From positions 1 through 52,260 of the forward strand of contig NZ_JAAFYZ010000054.1 of assembly GCF_018274385.1 (NCBI RefSeq): a DNA stretch of 52,260 nucleotides. Reading direction: 5' to 3'. The notes below the pieces were generated by a model. That model had not been told where the DNA came from. It did no database searches and was given only the letters and a program-made list of their open reading frames with translations. Of this stretch, positions 8,550 through 17,594 are shown one piece after another. The translations under genes were made by a program, and so were the position numbers. Numbering within the stretch: the first letter of the stretch is position 1; the number at the start of each line of letters is the position of its first letter. This DNA comes from Catenulispora pinistramenti. Lineage in GTDB: Bacteria > Actinomycetota > Actinomycetes > Streptomycetales > Catenulisporaceae.

Positions 8550-8936
8550 GAATCCGTTCCGATTAGCAGCGAGTGGAACACCTCCTCTAGCGGCTCCAAC
8601 AGGCTCATCATCACCAGGAGCAACTTTCTGGGACAGGACTGGAGAACGGTGTTCAGCAATCCGGGCATTTTCGACCTGACGATCCTGGGTGCCTGAGCCC
8701 TTTGCCTGCCAGTGTCGTCGTGGCCTGCTGAACCACGGGACCACACTTACTGCCCCATGTGGCGCCGGCCGGACTGACTTTCGTTGACGACCGGCCGGGA
8801 CGGTTCGCGAGACCCGTCCCGGCCGACTGGTGTTGCCCTGCGACGGCGGGGAGGCGCCAGCACTTGGCCTCGGGAGTAAATGGCATGCTTCCAGGAACAT
8901 GCCGTCTAGCCGGGCCGAAGACGCCGCGGGGCGGCG
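8550..8936 (+). other. Stretch with read-through coding remnant and hairpin
   Basis: In the same frame as the glycosyltransferase, straight after its TGA, codons up to a TGA at about 8696 read like a real protein C terminus (NRLIITRSNFLGQDWRTVFS, then NPGIFDLTILGA), but without a start. At 8792-8825 a perfect 12-bp stem (CGGCCGGGACGG with CCGTCCCGGCCG, ten-base loop) could be a transcription terminator. Nothing else convincing is seen. Confidence 0.45.
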
Positions 8937-9074
8937 GTGCGTCCGACGGTCTGCCTGTGCATGATCGTGAAGAACGAGGCCGGTGTGATCGAGCGTTGCC
9001 TGGCCTCGATGCGTGGTCTGATCGACACCTGGGTCATCAGCGACGCCGGCTCGACCGACGGCGCCTCCAGGTGA
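8937..9074 (+). pseudogene. Truncated second copy of the TPR glycosyltransferase
   Basis: From GTG 8937 to TGA 9072-9074 the frame encodes 45 residues that closely match the N-terminal nucleotide-binding part of the glycosyltransferase at 7392-8549: RPTVCLCMIVKNEAGVIERC, then LASMRGLIDTWVISDAGSTD. The match stops abruptly at GASR and no DxD or TPR part follows. An in-frame stop lies upstream at 8907. This is a stump of a paralogue, just ahead of the intact collagen-like gene. Confidence 0.8.
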
Positions 9075-9237
9075 AGCATCTGCACATGCCTTACATGGCA
9101 TTGTATGGCTGCGCCGAACAAGTGAACTCGGCGCGACTCGTTCGCGAAGGCGGTCGGCCGTATTCACGCGACGGCGATCATGGGGGGTCAGGGCGCCAAA
9201 GCCTCTGGCTCAACCTCTTGATTGCTAGGGGATTCGA

Positions 9238-12200
9238 ATGCGCCGAAGAGTGCCGCTCGCGACCTACGCTGTAGGAACGCTCGCCGCCATGCTCTATGTG
9301 AATGCTGCTCCAAGCTATGCCGATACCGCTCCGGCCCTCACGGCACTGATCGCGAACGGGAGCCCGGTGGCGCCGGCGGTTCCGCGGGCCGAGCAGGCGC
9401 CGGCCGCGGCAGGCGGTCCGGATCCGGTACTCCAGGGAGGTCGGGCTGCGGGCCGGACCGGCGGCGCGCCGCGTCCCCGGTTGGGCGGAGTGCACCTGGC
9501 GGCGGTCGATGTGAACTCGGGCTCTCCGCTGACGCGGATCACCACGAACGAACAGCTCGGATGCCAGGTCCAGGTCAAGGGCACCAGCCAGTGGTTCTCC
9601 GCGACGTCTTTCCCGGCGAACTGCGGGACCGCGTTCATGACCGGGGGCAAGTTCTTCGCCAGCTACTCCCCGGGCTCCAGCTTCACGGCTGTCAGCGGTC
9701 CGACCAGCGCCGGCTCGGGCACGGCCGCCGACCCCTGGACCCTGACGACCGTGGTACAGGTCCCCAACACGCAGATCAGGCTGACGCAGGTCGACAGCTA
9801 TGTGAACGGTGACTGGTTCTACCGCACGTCGGTCACCGTGAACAACACCGGCACCACGGCGGTCTCCGGCCGGGTGGTGCGCTACGGGGACTGCCTGCTC
9901 AACGGGCTCGACTCCGGGTTCGGCGCCGCCACCGCGGTCCCGGCCGGGACCGCGGTGGCCTGCACAAAGCTTCCCGCGGGCCAAGCCGGCCAGGCGATCC
10001 GGCTCATCCCGGGCACGGCCGGCAGTACTTATGTGGAAGGCAAGCCGAGCGACCTTCGCGGCATCATCTCCTCGACGGCCGGTCCGCAGAACACGATCGC
10101 GGACGTCACCACCCAGCAGGACAACGGCGCCGCCCTGGCGTGGGACATGACCTTCGCCGCGAACTCCTCGACCCGGATCGACTCCACCACCCAGTTCGTC
10201 GACGTCAACAGCGGTGACGTGGTGCTGTCCAAGACCGTGACACCCACGACGACACCGGCGGGCACCACGGTGGCGTACACGATCACGGCGCAGAACACGG
10301 CGCCGTTCGCGATCGACATGGCGACGCTGGCCGACACGCTGCCAGCCGGGTTCCGCTACGTACCCGGGTCGTCGTCGGGCCTGACGACCACCGACCCGAC
10401 GGTGGCGACGGCAACCGGCGGGGACAGCCTGACCTGGGCGACGCCGTCCAGGATCGCTGCCGGCGGCACCGCGACGCTGACGTTCTCGGCAGCGGTGGAC
10501 GCGACCAAGGCGGTCGGTACCTACAACAACGCCTCCGTGTCCGGCACCGTGGCCACCACCTCGGCAGGAGCCACGGTGAGCACGGCCACCAACACCGCGC
10601 CGGAGACGGTGACGGCGGCGGATGCGAAGCTGACGACCACCAAGACGGTGTCGTCGACCCCGATCAAGGCCGGGCAGACGTTCCAGTACACGATCACCAC
10701 GACCGACAACGGGCCGTCGGTCGCGCTCAACGCCAGGGCGACGGACGTGCTGCCGTCGAGGATCTCGTTCGTGTCCTCGACAGACGGATGCGCGGTCACG
10801 TCCGGGAGCGGCAACGGCGCGACCGTGGGCTGCGGGCCGCAGCCGTCGCTGGCCGCGAACACGTCCAAGTCCTGGACGTTCACCGCCAAACTGGACCCGG
10901 CCTACACCGGTACCGGCTCCGACCAGGGGAACACGGCATCGTCGCGGTCTGACACGACGACGACGGTCCCCGATCCGGGCGGCCCGAGACCGCCGGTGAC
11001 CCCGACGATCACACAGCTCACGGCCGACATGTCGATCCAGAAAGTGATGACCACCAAGCAGATCTCCCGAGGCGGCTCGGTCGCCTGGCAGATCACCGCC
11101 ACGGACAACGGCCCCGACGCGGCGGTCAACACCGTGGTCACCGATCTGGTCCCGGCATCGGTGTTGAACCCGACGGCACAGGTCCTGAACAACACGGGCC
11201 TCAACGGAACGTGCACGTCCACCGCCACGCCCAGCGGCGCGACGGCAGTGTCCTGCAAGTTCCCGATGCTTGCGGCGCAGCAGGCCCCGCGTATCGCCAT
11301 CACCGGGACACTGTCGTCCACGGCCGCGAACGTTCCGGTGAACGCGGCATCCGTCACCAGCGACACCCTGGACCCGGACCCGAGCAACAACGGCCCGGTG
11401 TCAGCAGACACCAGTGGCGTGACCTTCGTGCTGCCGGGCGGTGCGACCGGGCCGGTCGGCCCGACCGGCCCAACCGGGGCCACCGGTCCGACCGGCGCTA
11501 CTGGTGACAAGGGCGCGACCGGTGCTACCGGTGCCACAGGAGCTACCGGTGCCCTCGGCGATAAGGGCGCAACTGGCGCAACTGGCGCGACCGGCGCTGT
11601 CGGGGATCAAGGCCTGACCGGTCCGACCGGTCCGACCGGCGCCGCAGGAGCTACCGGCGCAACCGGCGCCACGGGAGCTACCGGCGATAAGGGCGCAACC
11701 GGAGCGACTGGGGCTGTCGGGGATCAGGGCCCGACCGGTCCGACCGGCGCCACCGGAGCTACCGGCGCGGCTGGAGCTGTCGGCGACCAGGGTCCGACCG
11801 GCGCCACGGGAGCTACCGGCACTACCGGCGATAAGGGCGCAACCGGCGCGATCGGTGCCACGGGCGCTACCGGCGCTACCGGTGACAAGGGTGCGACCGG
11901 CGCGGCTGGAGCTGTCGGCGACCAGGGTCCGACCGGCGCTACGGGAGCTACCGGTGCCCTCGGGGATAAGGGTGCGACCGGCGCGACCGGTGCCCTCGGC
12001 GACCAAGGCCCGACCGGCCCGACCGGAGCGCAGGGCGCTGTCGGCAACCAGGGCCCGACCGGACCCGTCGGCGCGGCTGGAGACCAGGGCGCGACCGGGC
12101 CGACGGGCGCTGCTGGAGACCAAGGTGCGACCGGTCCGGTCGGAACAGCCGGGGCGACGGGAGCCACGGGCCCGGTCGGTGACAAGGGCTCGACCGGACC

Positions 12201-12597
12201 GACCGGCGACAAGGGCGCGACCGGAACGACGGGCGCGAATGGTACGGCCGAGGCAGGGCCTCCCGGTCCGGCGGGACCCACCGGGCCGACCGGGCCGGCG
12301 GGACCCGCCGGACCCAAGGGCGACCGGGGAGCCGTCGGACCCGCCGGCGGCAATCATGGCCGGGTTTGGGCCTACCGTGTGCGGATCCTGCCCAGCTCGC
12401 TTCCGATCCGCTCAGGTCCGGGAATGGGCTACCGGGTTGTCGGATCGTTGCCGGGCGGGCAGATCGTCAACATCGCCTGCAAGGTGAACTCGACGGTCAT
12501 CGGCGGCAATCCGCGCTGGTACCGGCTCTCGGACGGCCGCGGCTGGATTCCGGCACGCTGGGCAGACAATGTCGGGGCCATCGAGCCCTATTGCTAA
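9238..12597 (+). CDS. Exported DUF11 / collagen-like / SH3b surface protein
   Basis: A 1119-residue secreted protein. ATG at 9238 follows AGGGG with seven-base spacing. Residues 1-29 are a signal peptide ([20 protein letters not shown], then YADT). Residues about 95-320 form an all-beta N-terminal domain with several Cys. Beta-sandwich DUF11-type repeats follow between about 320 and 730 (motifs [40 protein letters not shown] and [20 protein letters not shown]). Residues about 735-1040 are some 100 Gly-X-Y triplets, heavily GAT, GPT and GDKGAT/GDQGPT. The last 75 residues are an SH3b domain ([20 protein letters not shown], then WYRL and [10 protein letters not shown]). No LPXTG or C-terminal membrane anchor is seen, so wall attachment may be through SH3b. 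Thr-rich triplets suggest glycosylation by the nearby GT2 enzyme (inference). A strong hairpin follows the stop. Confidence 0.9.
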   Translation: MRRRVPLATYAVGTLAAMLYVNAAPSYADTAPALTALIANGSPVAPAVPRAEQAPAAAGGPDPVLQGGRAAGRTGGAPRPRLGGVHLAAVDVNSGSPLTRITTNEQLGCQVQVKGTSQWFSATSFPANCGTAFMTGGKFFASYSPGSSFTAVSGPTSAGSGTAADPWTLTTVVQVPNTQIRLTQVDSYVNGDWFYRTSVTVNNTGTTAVSGRVVRYGDCLLNGLDSGFGAATAVPAGTAVACTKLPAGQAGQAIRLIPGTAGSTYVEGKPSDLRGIISSTAGPQNTIADVTTQQDNGAALAWDMTFAANSSTRIDSTTQFVDVNSGDVVLSKTVTPTTTPAGTTVAYTITAQNTAPFAIDMATLADTLPAGFRYVPGSSSGLTTTDPTVATATGGDSLTWATPSRIAAGGTATLTFSAAVDATKAVGTYNNASVSGTVATTSAGATVSTATNTAPETVTAADAKLTTTKTVSSTPIKAGQTFQYTITTTDNGPSVALNARATDVLPSRISFVSSTDGCAVTSGSGNGATVGCGPQPSLAANTSKSWTFTAKLDPAYTGTGSDQGNTASSRSDTTTTVPDPGGPRPPVTPTITQLTADMSIQKVMTTKQISRGGSVAWQITATDNGPDAAVNTVVTDLVPASVLNPTAQVLNNTGLNGTCTSTATPSGATAVSCKFPMLAAQQAPRIAITGTLSSTAANVPVNAASVTSDTLDPDPSNNGPVSADTSGVTFVLPGGATGPVGPTGPTGATGPTGATGDKGATGATGATGATGALGDKGATGATGATGAVGDQGLTGPTGPTGAAGATGATGATGATGDKGATGATGAVGDQGPTGPTGATGATGAAGAVGDQGPTGATGATGTTGDKGATGAIGATGATGATGDKGATGAAGAVGDQGPTGATGATGALGDKGATGATGALGDQGPTGPTGAQGAVGNQGPTGPVGAAGDQGATGPTGAAGDQGATGPVGTAGATGATGPVGDKGSTGPTGDKGATGTTGANGTAEAGPPGPAGPTGPTGPAGPAGPKGDRGAVGPAGGNHGRVWAYRVRILPSSLPIRSGPGMGYRVVGSLPGGQIVNIACKVNSTVIGGNPRWYRLSDGRGWIPARWADNVGAIEPYC

Positions 12598-12608
12598 GAC
12601 GATCGCGC

Positions 12609-12647
12609 GGAGGGGCTGAGAACCCATCGTGGGCTCTCAGCCCCTCC
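12609..12647 (+). terminator. Strong hairpin terminator after collagen-like gene
   Basis: GGAGGGGCTGAGAACCCA pairs with TGGGCTCTCAGCCCCTCC across a TCG loop: 18 pairs with one mismatch, starting 12 bases after the stop. There is no clear T tract, as is usual in actinomycetes. Confidence 0.8.
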
Positions 12648-12770
12648 GGTGATTCACATCAACGCACTGTTTGCCCAACAAGTACCACTACGGCGAACCG
12701 CCTGTCGGCCCGCATCTGCCTCCGGCGCTGATGCACAGCCGGACCGGGCAAGAAGCCCGTCACAGCCTGA

Positions 12771-12865
12771 CTGGCCGACGGCACAGTCCGCACCGAACCC
12801 TGGCGGCTGCTCACCAGCCTGCTCGACCACCGCCGCTATCCGGCCGCCGAGCTGATCGAGCCGTA
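12771..12865 (+). mobile_element. IS4-family transposase remnant
   Basis: The plus-strand frame from 12771 reads LADGTVRTEPWRLLTSLLDH, then RRYPAAELIEPYH. This is the conserved segment of IS4-type DDE transposases (typically RLLTTLLDPxxxPAxELxxLYHxRWE). A TGA precedes it in frame and the RWE continuation is lost, so only about 30 residues survive. No inverted repeats were found. The rest of 12650-12993 holds no gene. Confidence 0.7.
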
Positions 12866-12993
12866 TCACCCGCGCGGCAGCGGCGCCGTAATCCGAATGG
12901 ATGAATCCTCGCCATCGACCAATCCGCGTGGGCCACGGCAGCGAATGGCCGCCAGACGTCCGTTTCCGTTCGGGCGCGCGACAGAGATGGGGC

Positions 12994-13803
12994 ATGATGG
13001 CTGAAGAGCTCATCGATACCCGGCTGCTGGAGGAGTTGACCGAGCAGTCGCAGGACTTGAACAGCGACGCGGTTCGTATCACCCGTGAGGCGTTGGCCGA
13101 GTACGCGCAGGCCGAACCCGAACCCGAACCCGAAGCCGAGCCGCGGCGCCGCAGGTGGCGTCGGGGCTCGGTGCTGGCCGGTGCCGCCGGTGGCGCCGTC
13201 CTGCTGGGCGCGGCCCGGGCCGGCGCGGCCGGTGCCGGCGACGACATCATGGCGCTGCAGACCGCCGCGTCGATCGAGAACCTGGCGGTCACGGTCTACA
13301 CCACCGCGGCCGGGTTGCCGTTCATCAAGGGCGGCAACGCGACGGTGGCGGCGTTCATCGCCAAGACCACGACCCAGCACACCGCGCACGCGCAGGCGTT
13401 CAACGCCGCGGCCACCCAGGCCGGCGGCAAGGCGCAGACCGCGGCCAATCCGAAGTACGCCGCCGTGGTGCAGCAGATGCTGCCCTCGATCAAGACCCCG
13501 GCCGACGTGGTCAAGCTGGCCATCACGCTGGAGGACGTCGCGGCCGAGACCTACACCGCCAACGTCGCGCAGGTCAGCACCCCGGCGCTGCGCAAGCTGT
13601 TCGGCTCGGTGGCCCCGGTCGAAGCCCAGCACCGCGCCACGCTGCTGGCCGTGCAGGCGCTGCTGGCCGGCGGCGCCCCGGAGCTGATCGCCATCCCGAC
13701 CGACGCCGCGAAGCTGCCTTCCGCCGCCGGCAGCGTCGGATTCCCCGACTCGTTCTACCCGACCAAGAACGCCTCGCCGATCAGCGAAGGGGCCGTGCAG
13801 TGA
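12994..13803 (+). CDS. Exported ferritin-like domain protein
   Basis: A 269-residue protein. A charged N terminus with an EPEPEPEAEP run is followed by RRRRWRRGSVLAGAAGGAVL, a Tat-like or membrane-anchor signal near residue 50. The mature part is a four-helix ferritin-like bundle with metal-ligand patterns in order: SIENLAVTVY, TQHTAHAQ, LEDVAAETY and VEAQH (E, H, E, ExxH). ATG at 12994 has AGAG seven bases upstream; 12997 is an alternative. The stop overlaps the start of a second ferritin-like gene, so the pair is co-translated. Role inferred: extracytoplasmic di-iron or metal/redox handling. A genuine DUF4439-type assignment needs a profile search. Confidence 0.82.
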   Translation: MMAEELIDTRLLEELTEQSQDLNSDAVRITREALAEYAQAEPEPEPEAEPRRRRWRRGSVLAGAAGGAVLLGAARAGAAGAGDDIMALQTAASIENLAVTVYTTAAGLPFIKGGNATVAAFIAKTTTQHTAHAQAFNAAATQAGGKAQTAANPKYAAVVQQMLPSIKTPADVVKLAITLEDVAAETYTANVAQVSTPALRKLFGSVAPVEAQHRATLLAVQALLAGGAPELIAIPTDAAKLPSAAGSVGFPDSFYPTKNASPISEGAVQ

Positions 13804-14672
13804 GCACCGTCAACGGTGGCTGGGAGCTGCCGATCAGCGAGGGCGAGTTGTCCCGCATGACCCGGGACCTGGACCAGGCACACCACGAGTACCTGCCGTC
13901 CATGTACGCCGCCGCCGACGACCTGAGCGAGCAACTGCGCGACTCCGGCGCCGTGACCCAGGCGCAAGAGGAGCAGCAGCGCGTCGCCTCACGCCGCCGC
14001 TTCCTCATCGGGGCCGGCGGTGCCGCCGCCGCCCTGGCGCTCGCGGCCTGCTCCAGCAGCAAATCGACAAAGGCGTCCGCGGCTCCGGGCAGTACCACCG
14101 GCGCCGCCTCCAGCGGCACCTCCAACACGACGCCGTCGCCGTCGACGTCATCGTCCGGCGCCGGCGTCTACACCGGAGACCTGAAGGTGGTCGCGCTGGC
14201 CACCGCACTGGAGAACCAGGCCGTGGGCGCCTACACCGCGGCACTCGCGGCGGCGAAGGCCGGAAAGCTCGGCACAGTCCCGCCGGCGGTCGGCACATTC
14301 GCCACCACCGCGATGAGCCAGCACGCCGACCACGCCAAGGCCTGGAACGCAGTACTGACCGGCGCCAAAGTGCCCGCGATCACCGGTGTGCCGCTGTCCA
14401 ACCAGGCGGCGACCCTGTCCGCCCTGGGCGCGGTCACCGACGTCGGCGGGGTGGCCAAACTCGCGCTGCGGCTGGAGGACCAGGCGGCACAGACCTACCT
14501 GTTCGCAGCCGCCAACGTCACCAGCCCCGGCGGCATCGCGACCGCGGCCAGCATCGCCCCGGTGGAGGCCATGCACGCCGCCATCCTGAACTTCGTCATC
14601 GGCCAGTACCCGGTGCCGGACGACTTCCTGGGCACGAGCTTGGCCGCCAGCCCCACCCTATTGACGGTCTGA
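13800..14672 (+). CDS. Ferritin-like domain lipoprotein (Tat-type signal)
   Basis: A 290-residue paralogue of the preceding gene. GTG at 13800 overlaps the upstream TGA and has AAGGGG at a good distance. About 70 residues of cytoplasmic leader precede SRRRFLIGAGGAAAALALAA and the lipobox Cys, a twin-arginine lipoprotein signal; a Ser/Thr/Pro-rich tether follows. The ferritin-like helices show LENQAVGAY, SQHADHAKAW, LEDQAAQTY and VEAMH, the same E-H-E-ExxH order as its neighbour. The long pre-signal leader is unusual. It probably acts on the outer membrane face together with the upstream protein and the cupredoxin downstream. Confidence 0.82.
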   Translation: MSTVNGGWELPISEGELSRMTRDLDQAHHEYLPSMYAAADDLSEQLRDSGAVTQAQEEQQRVASRRRFLIGAGGAAAALALAACSSSKSTKASAAPGSTTGAASSGTSNTTPSPSTSSSGAGVYTGDLKVVALATALENQAVGAYTAALAAAKAGKLGTVPPAVGTFATTAMSQHADHAKAWNAVLTGAKVPAITGVPLSNQAATLSALGAVTDVGGVAKLALRLEDQAAQTYLFAAANVTSPGGIATAASIAPVEAMHAAILNFVIGQYPVPDDFLGTSLAASPTLLTV

Positions 14673-14714
14673 ACGAGCCGCCGCCGCGCCTCTGACATGG
14701 ACCGGCGGTACAAC

Positions 14715-14752
14715 GGTGGTGCGCCGTCCGAAATGTCGGATGGCGCACCACC
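14715..14752 (+). terminator. Hairpin terminator after ferritin-like pair
   Basis: GGTGGTGCGCCGTCCGA pairs with TCGGATGGCGCACCACC across AATG: 17 pairs including one G-U. It lies 43 bases after the stop and before the cupredoxin gene, so it may separate or attenuate the two units. Confidence 0.75.
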
Positions 14753-14809
14753 GCCACGCTGTACGCCGAATCCGGGCTCCGGCCCCGATCCACCAGTGAG
14801 GATGCCGCC

Positions 14810-15232
14810 GTGCTCCGTTTCCCCGGCAAGACCGCCGCCGCGACACTTCTGGCGGCAGCGACCGCGCTGACAATGACGGCGTGCTCCGGAACCAGCTCTC
14901 ACCCGGCCGCCGCGCCGACCAGCACTCCCTCCACACCAAGTTCCAGCTCTGGTTCCGGCACCGCCGGCACCCCGGTCAGCGCTTCGCAGATCGTCATCGC
15001 CAACTTCGCCTTCAGCCCCACGGACCTGAGCGTGGCACCCGGCCAGACGGTCACCGTGGTCAACAACGACTCCACCACCCACACCCTGACCGCCACCACC
15101 GGCAAGGCGTTCGACACCGGAGACATCGCGCCCGGCAAGACAGCGACGTTCACCGCCCCTACGACGCCCGGCACGTACTCCTACATCTGCACGATCCACC
15201 AGTTCATGCACGGCACGCTCATCGTCAAGTAG
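14810..15232 (+). CDS. Cupredoxin-domain (plastocyanin-like) lipoprotein
   Basis: A 140-residue blue-copper-like lipoprotein. GTG at 14810 has GTGAGGA seven bases upstream. The signal peptide ends at the lipobox MTAC (Cys25), followed by a Ser/Thr/Pro tether. The cupredoxin fold runs from about 58 to 140 with all type 1 copper ligands visible: H91 (TTHTL), C127, H130 and M133 in CTIHQFMHG. It probably carries electrons or copper on the cell surface, perhaps to or from the ferritin-like proteins encoded just upstream (inference). Confidence 0.88.
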   Translation: MLRFPGKTAAATLLAAATALTMTACSGTSSHPAAAPTSTPSTPSSSSGSGTAGTPVSASQIVIANFAFSPTDLSVAPGQTVTVVNNDSTTHTLTATTGKAFDTGDIAPGKTATFTAPTTPGTYSYICTIHQFMHGTLIVK

Positions 15233-15553
15233 CGGATAGGAGAACTGGCTTCACCGCCGGGCTTGAGCGTGAGGCGGGCCGGGCACGACACGACGGCGCC
15301 GATGATGCCGAGCACCGCCGCACTTCCAGATCGCCCGGATTAGACCGGTCCACGCCAGAGCACTAACGCAGCCTGTACTCCATAGGTGGCCCCGCGCAGC
15401 GCAGCCGATTGCATCAGAGCAATACATCACTCGCGCACCGCGCTGAGCAGCATTCGGACCACGGCCTTCGGCTTCACTGGCAAAGCCGTGTCCTCCCAAA
15501 CAGATGGCCCACGCGCTGGCGATCAGGGCGACACCCTCGCCACGCGAAGCCGC
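15233..15553. other. Gene-free stretch
   Basis: No start, ribosome-binding site or conserved motif supports a gene here. A short minus-strand frame near 15280-15330 reads hydrophobically (SAAVLGIIGAVVSCPARLTL) but has no identifiable family and no start. Confidence 0.4.
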
Positions 15554-15940
15554 CTATCCGGCGGAAGTCTGGGAGAGGAAGTCGCGCGCTGTTCGCGGTT
15601 CCCGGCCAAGGAGCTTGCCAAGCAGAGAGTCGACGCCGGCGAAGCACCCCCGCTGCGCTGCTTGGTAGAACCCGAGCAGGAAGCGCACTCTGAACTCCGG
15701 CTCGCCGCGGTCGATCTGGGCGGCGACCCACTCGTCCTCGTCCATGGCCACAAACTCGATGGTGCGACCGGTCAGCTCTGAGGCGACCGCGGCGATCTCC
15801 TGGAACGTCGGTGCGGCGCTCGCGGTCAGCGTCGTTGGGCCGTCGTATACGCCGTTGGAGGCGAGGATGACGGCGGCTGCTTCCGCAGCGTCCTCGCGCG
15901 CGGTCCACGACACCGGCCCGTCGCCGGGTACAGCGATCAC
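15554..15940 (-). pseudogene. NmrA-like NAD(P)-dependent oxidoreductase, C-terminal remnant
   Basis: The 128-residue frame is the C-terminal half of an NmrA/QorB-like atypical SDR: PGDGPVSWTAREDAAEAAAV, YDGPTTLTASAAPTFQEIAA, GEPEFRVRFLLGFYQAAQRG, FAGVDSLLGKLLGREPRTAR. These proteins are usually near 280 residues, with the NAD(P)-binding GxxGxxG at the N terminus. That half is missing: upstream sequence diverges at about 15960 into an unrelated plus-strand frame. Probably non-functional; a GTG at 15940 is only a formal start. Confidence 0.78.
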
Positions 15941-15966
15941 GCCTCCGCGCAGCCGGCACAGGCGTC

Positions 15967-16206
15967 GTGTTCACCCTCATCGACCAGCCCGCGGACGCGC
16001 GAGACGAATCCCTCGCAGATCTGGCCTGGGAGGGGGCATGCGCGACCGTCTTGGCCGGCGAGCACACCGCCGCGCCCGCCGTTCCGGCCACCGCAGCGCT
16101 CACCCTGCACGCCGCGCTGCCCGACCTCGTGATGTTCACCCCCCACGAGCGCGCACTACTTGGGGACTGGCTCAGCCGCGTCATCGACCCAGAAGCGTCC
16201 GCTTAA
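15967..16206 (+). CDS. Hypothetical small protein
   Basis: A 79-residue frame starting GTG 15967, with codon use matching real genes here (almost all codons end in G or C). It reads VFTLIDQPADARDESLADLA and ends FTPHERALLGDWLSRVIDPE. No family recognised. AGG lies about six bases before the start. It sits head-to-head with the NmrA remnant, so it may itself be the 3' part of a larger gene cut at the same breakpoint. Confidence 0.45.
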   Translation: MFTLIDQPADARDESLADLAWEGACATVLAGEHTAAPAVPATAALTLHAALPDLVMFTPHERALLGDWLSRVIDPEASA

Positions 16207-16521
16207 CAACCGTCCGCGATCTCGTCAGGCTGCTTGTATCAGGGCTCTGGCGAAGGAGCGATTCGACTCCCCGGTCCACGGCCGATGATCGGGTTCACGG
16301 TGAGCCCAGCCCGCTCCCGAACAACCGCGTCGCAGTGAGGCACGAATCCGGCATGCCGGGATGATCGCCCATGTCGTATCGGCGGGGTGTAGCCTTATTT
16401 GTAGCCCCCGAGCGTCCCGGACCCCGGCGCACTGAACCGGCGCCGCTACGTCTTCGCCCAGGCCGCTCGCCTCCGGCCCTGCTGCTGATGCGCGGTCGCG
16501 CCTTGCCAAAGGCCCGGAGTC
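16207..16521. other. Gene-free stretch
   Basis: Nothing convincing is visible. Long open frames on both strands are explained by the lack of A+T-rich stop codons and have no ribosome-binding site or motif. Confidence 0.4.
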
Positions 16522-16872
16522 ATGGACGTCTACCTGCCCCGGCGGTGCCTGGACCGCACTGTCGCCGCTGTGCGCGGCGACCTCGCCACCGCCACCGAAC
16601 TCCCGGTGTCGGTACAACGGTTCATGTACATCCGCAGCTGCGGAACCTGTCTCGATCTCTCCGGCGTGACGCTCCTGAATTGCGCGAGATCGAAGCCGGT
16701 CGAACCTCCACCGGAGTCCAGCTACCTGGCCGAGTCCGGGCAGGGGTGTTCGTCCGCCAACCGTGCAGGCAGGGTCCCGCGCCGAACGGGCGTATTCACC
16801 ATCAGGTACGGGATACCGCCCGGGTCGAGCCGCAGCCGTCGCGCATGTGCCGCTCTCCGCAACGGTTGGTAG
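16522..16872 (+). pseudogene. Degraded STAS-domain (anti-anti-sigma-like) gene
   Basis: The first 60 codons resemble a STAS domain: RTVAAVRGDLATATEL matches the family's VVRVRGELDLATAPEL pattern, and CLDLSGVTLLNCA matches LDLSGVTFLDSSG, including the Asp-to-Asn/Ser-to-Cys region where the phosphorylatable Ser normally lies. The rest (from about residue 58) has atypical codon use and no STAS features, so it is probably frameshifted or truncated. It sits 80 bases upstream of a sigma factor gene, a plausible original regulatory partner. Moderate confidence; a profile alignment would settle it. Confidence 0.45.
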
Positions 16873-16952
16873 CAGCAGCCTTATATCGGCTCGTCCCAGA
16901 CCCTGACGAGACGTGCGCCACCCGCCGAGCGCCACATCCGAGGGAGATCCCG

Positions 16953-17594
16953 ATGTCCTTGCTCACAAGCCGCGCCGCGCCGCGGGCCACACCTTCGCCG
17001 GAGAAGGAAGAGTGCCGACTCGTCGAGGTGCTCCAGCAGGTCGCAGCAGGCGATAGCAACGCCTTCGCAGCGGTCTACGCCATCCTGGCCCCGCGAGTCT
17101 GGGCGATGGCCGAAGCCGTGACCTGCGGCCACGAACTTGCCGAAGCCGCCGCCGTGCAGGCGTTCGAAGGTGTGTGGCGCGCCGCCCCGAGTTGCCCGTC
17201 GGATCCGGAGGCGGCGACAGCATGGGCGATGCGCATTGCGGTCCGCCGAACCGTTCGGGCCACCACAGCCGTTCGGGCCACCACAGGTCCGCAGCCACCG
17301 GCGGTGAAACCGCTAGCCGCTTCTGAGCGCCAGTGCCGGCACGTGCATCAGACGCTGCTGGCCCTGCCCGAACGGCAGCGCGATGCGATCCTGCTGGGCT
17401 GCTACGCCCGGCTACCGCTCAGAACGCTGGCACGCACGCTGGAGTTGTCCAAGCAGGACGCAGCCGCTCTGCTGGACGAAGCCCTCATCCGCGTCGGGAA
17501 GGTCCTGCGCATCAGCAGGGTTTCGTCCCACGTGGAGACGCCGCTCGCCTCGCCCAGACAAGGACCGACAGTCGCGATCGGATCGCAGCTCTGA
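16953..17594 (+). CDS. ECF-like RNA polymerase sigma factor
   Basis: A 213-residue protein. ATG at 16953 has AGGGAG six bases upstream. Region 2 covers about residues 20-100 (VEVLQQVAAGDSNAFAAVYA, then AVQAFEGVWRAA and a basic IAVRRTVRATTAVR). Region 4 covers about 125-180 (TLLALPERQRDAILLGCYAR, then LRTLARTLELSKQDAAALLD). The normally acidic helix 2.2 core is weakly conserved, so promoter recognition may be unusual. No anti-sigma gene follows; the preceding degraded STAS gene may be a relic of its control circuit. Target genes unknown; the exported ferritin/cupredoxin genes are candidates. Confidence 0.78.
   Translation: MSLLTSRAAPRATPSPEKEECRLVEVLQQVAAGDSNAFAAVYAILAPRVWAMAEAVTCGHELAEAAAVQAFEGVWRAAPSCPSDPEAATAWAMRIAVRRTVRATTAVRATTGPQPPAVKPLAASERQCRHVHQTLLALPERQRDAILLGCYARLPLRTLARTLELSKQDAAALLDEALIRVGKVLRISRVSSHVETPLASPRQGPTVAIGSQL

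Noticed and set aside
11440..12350. Regular repeats resembling a CRISPR or satellite array
   Set aside because: The period is 9-18 bases, in frame, and translates to uninterrupted Gly-X-Y triplets; there are no constant repeats with unique spacers.
11401..12357. Long minus-strand open frames (318 and 209 codons) opposite the collagen region
   Set aside because: They are forced open by the GGN-ACC repeat composition of the plus strand, with Gly/Arg/Ser or Pro/Ala/Val repeats and no start signal or family.
16225..16935. 236-codon minus-strand frame over the STAS remnant
   Set aside because: Codon bias and composition fit a shadow frame, and no family motif was seen.
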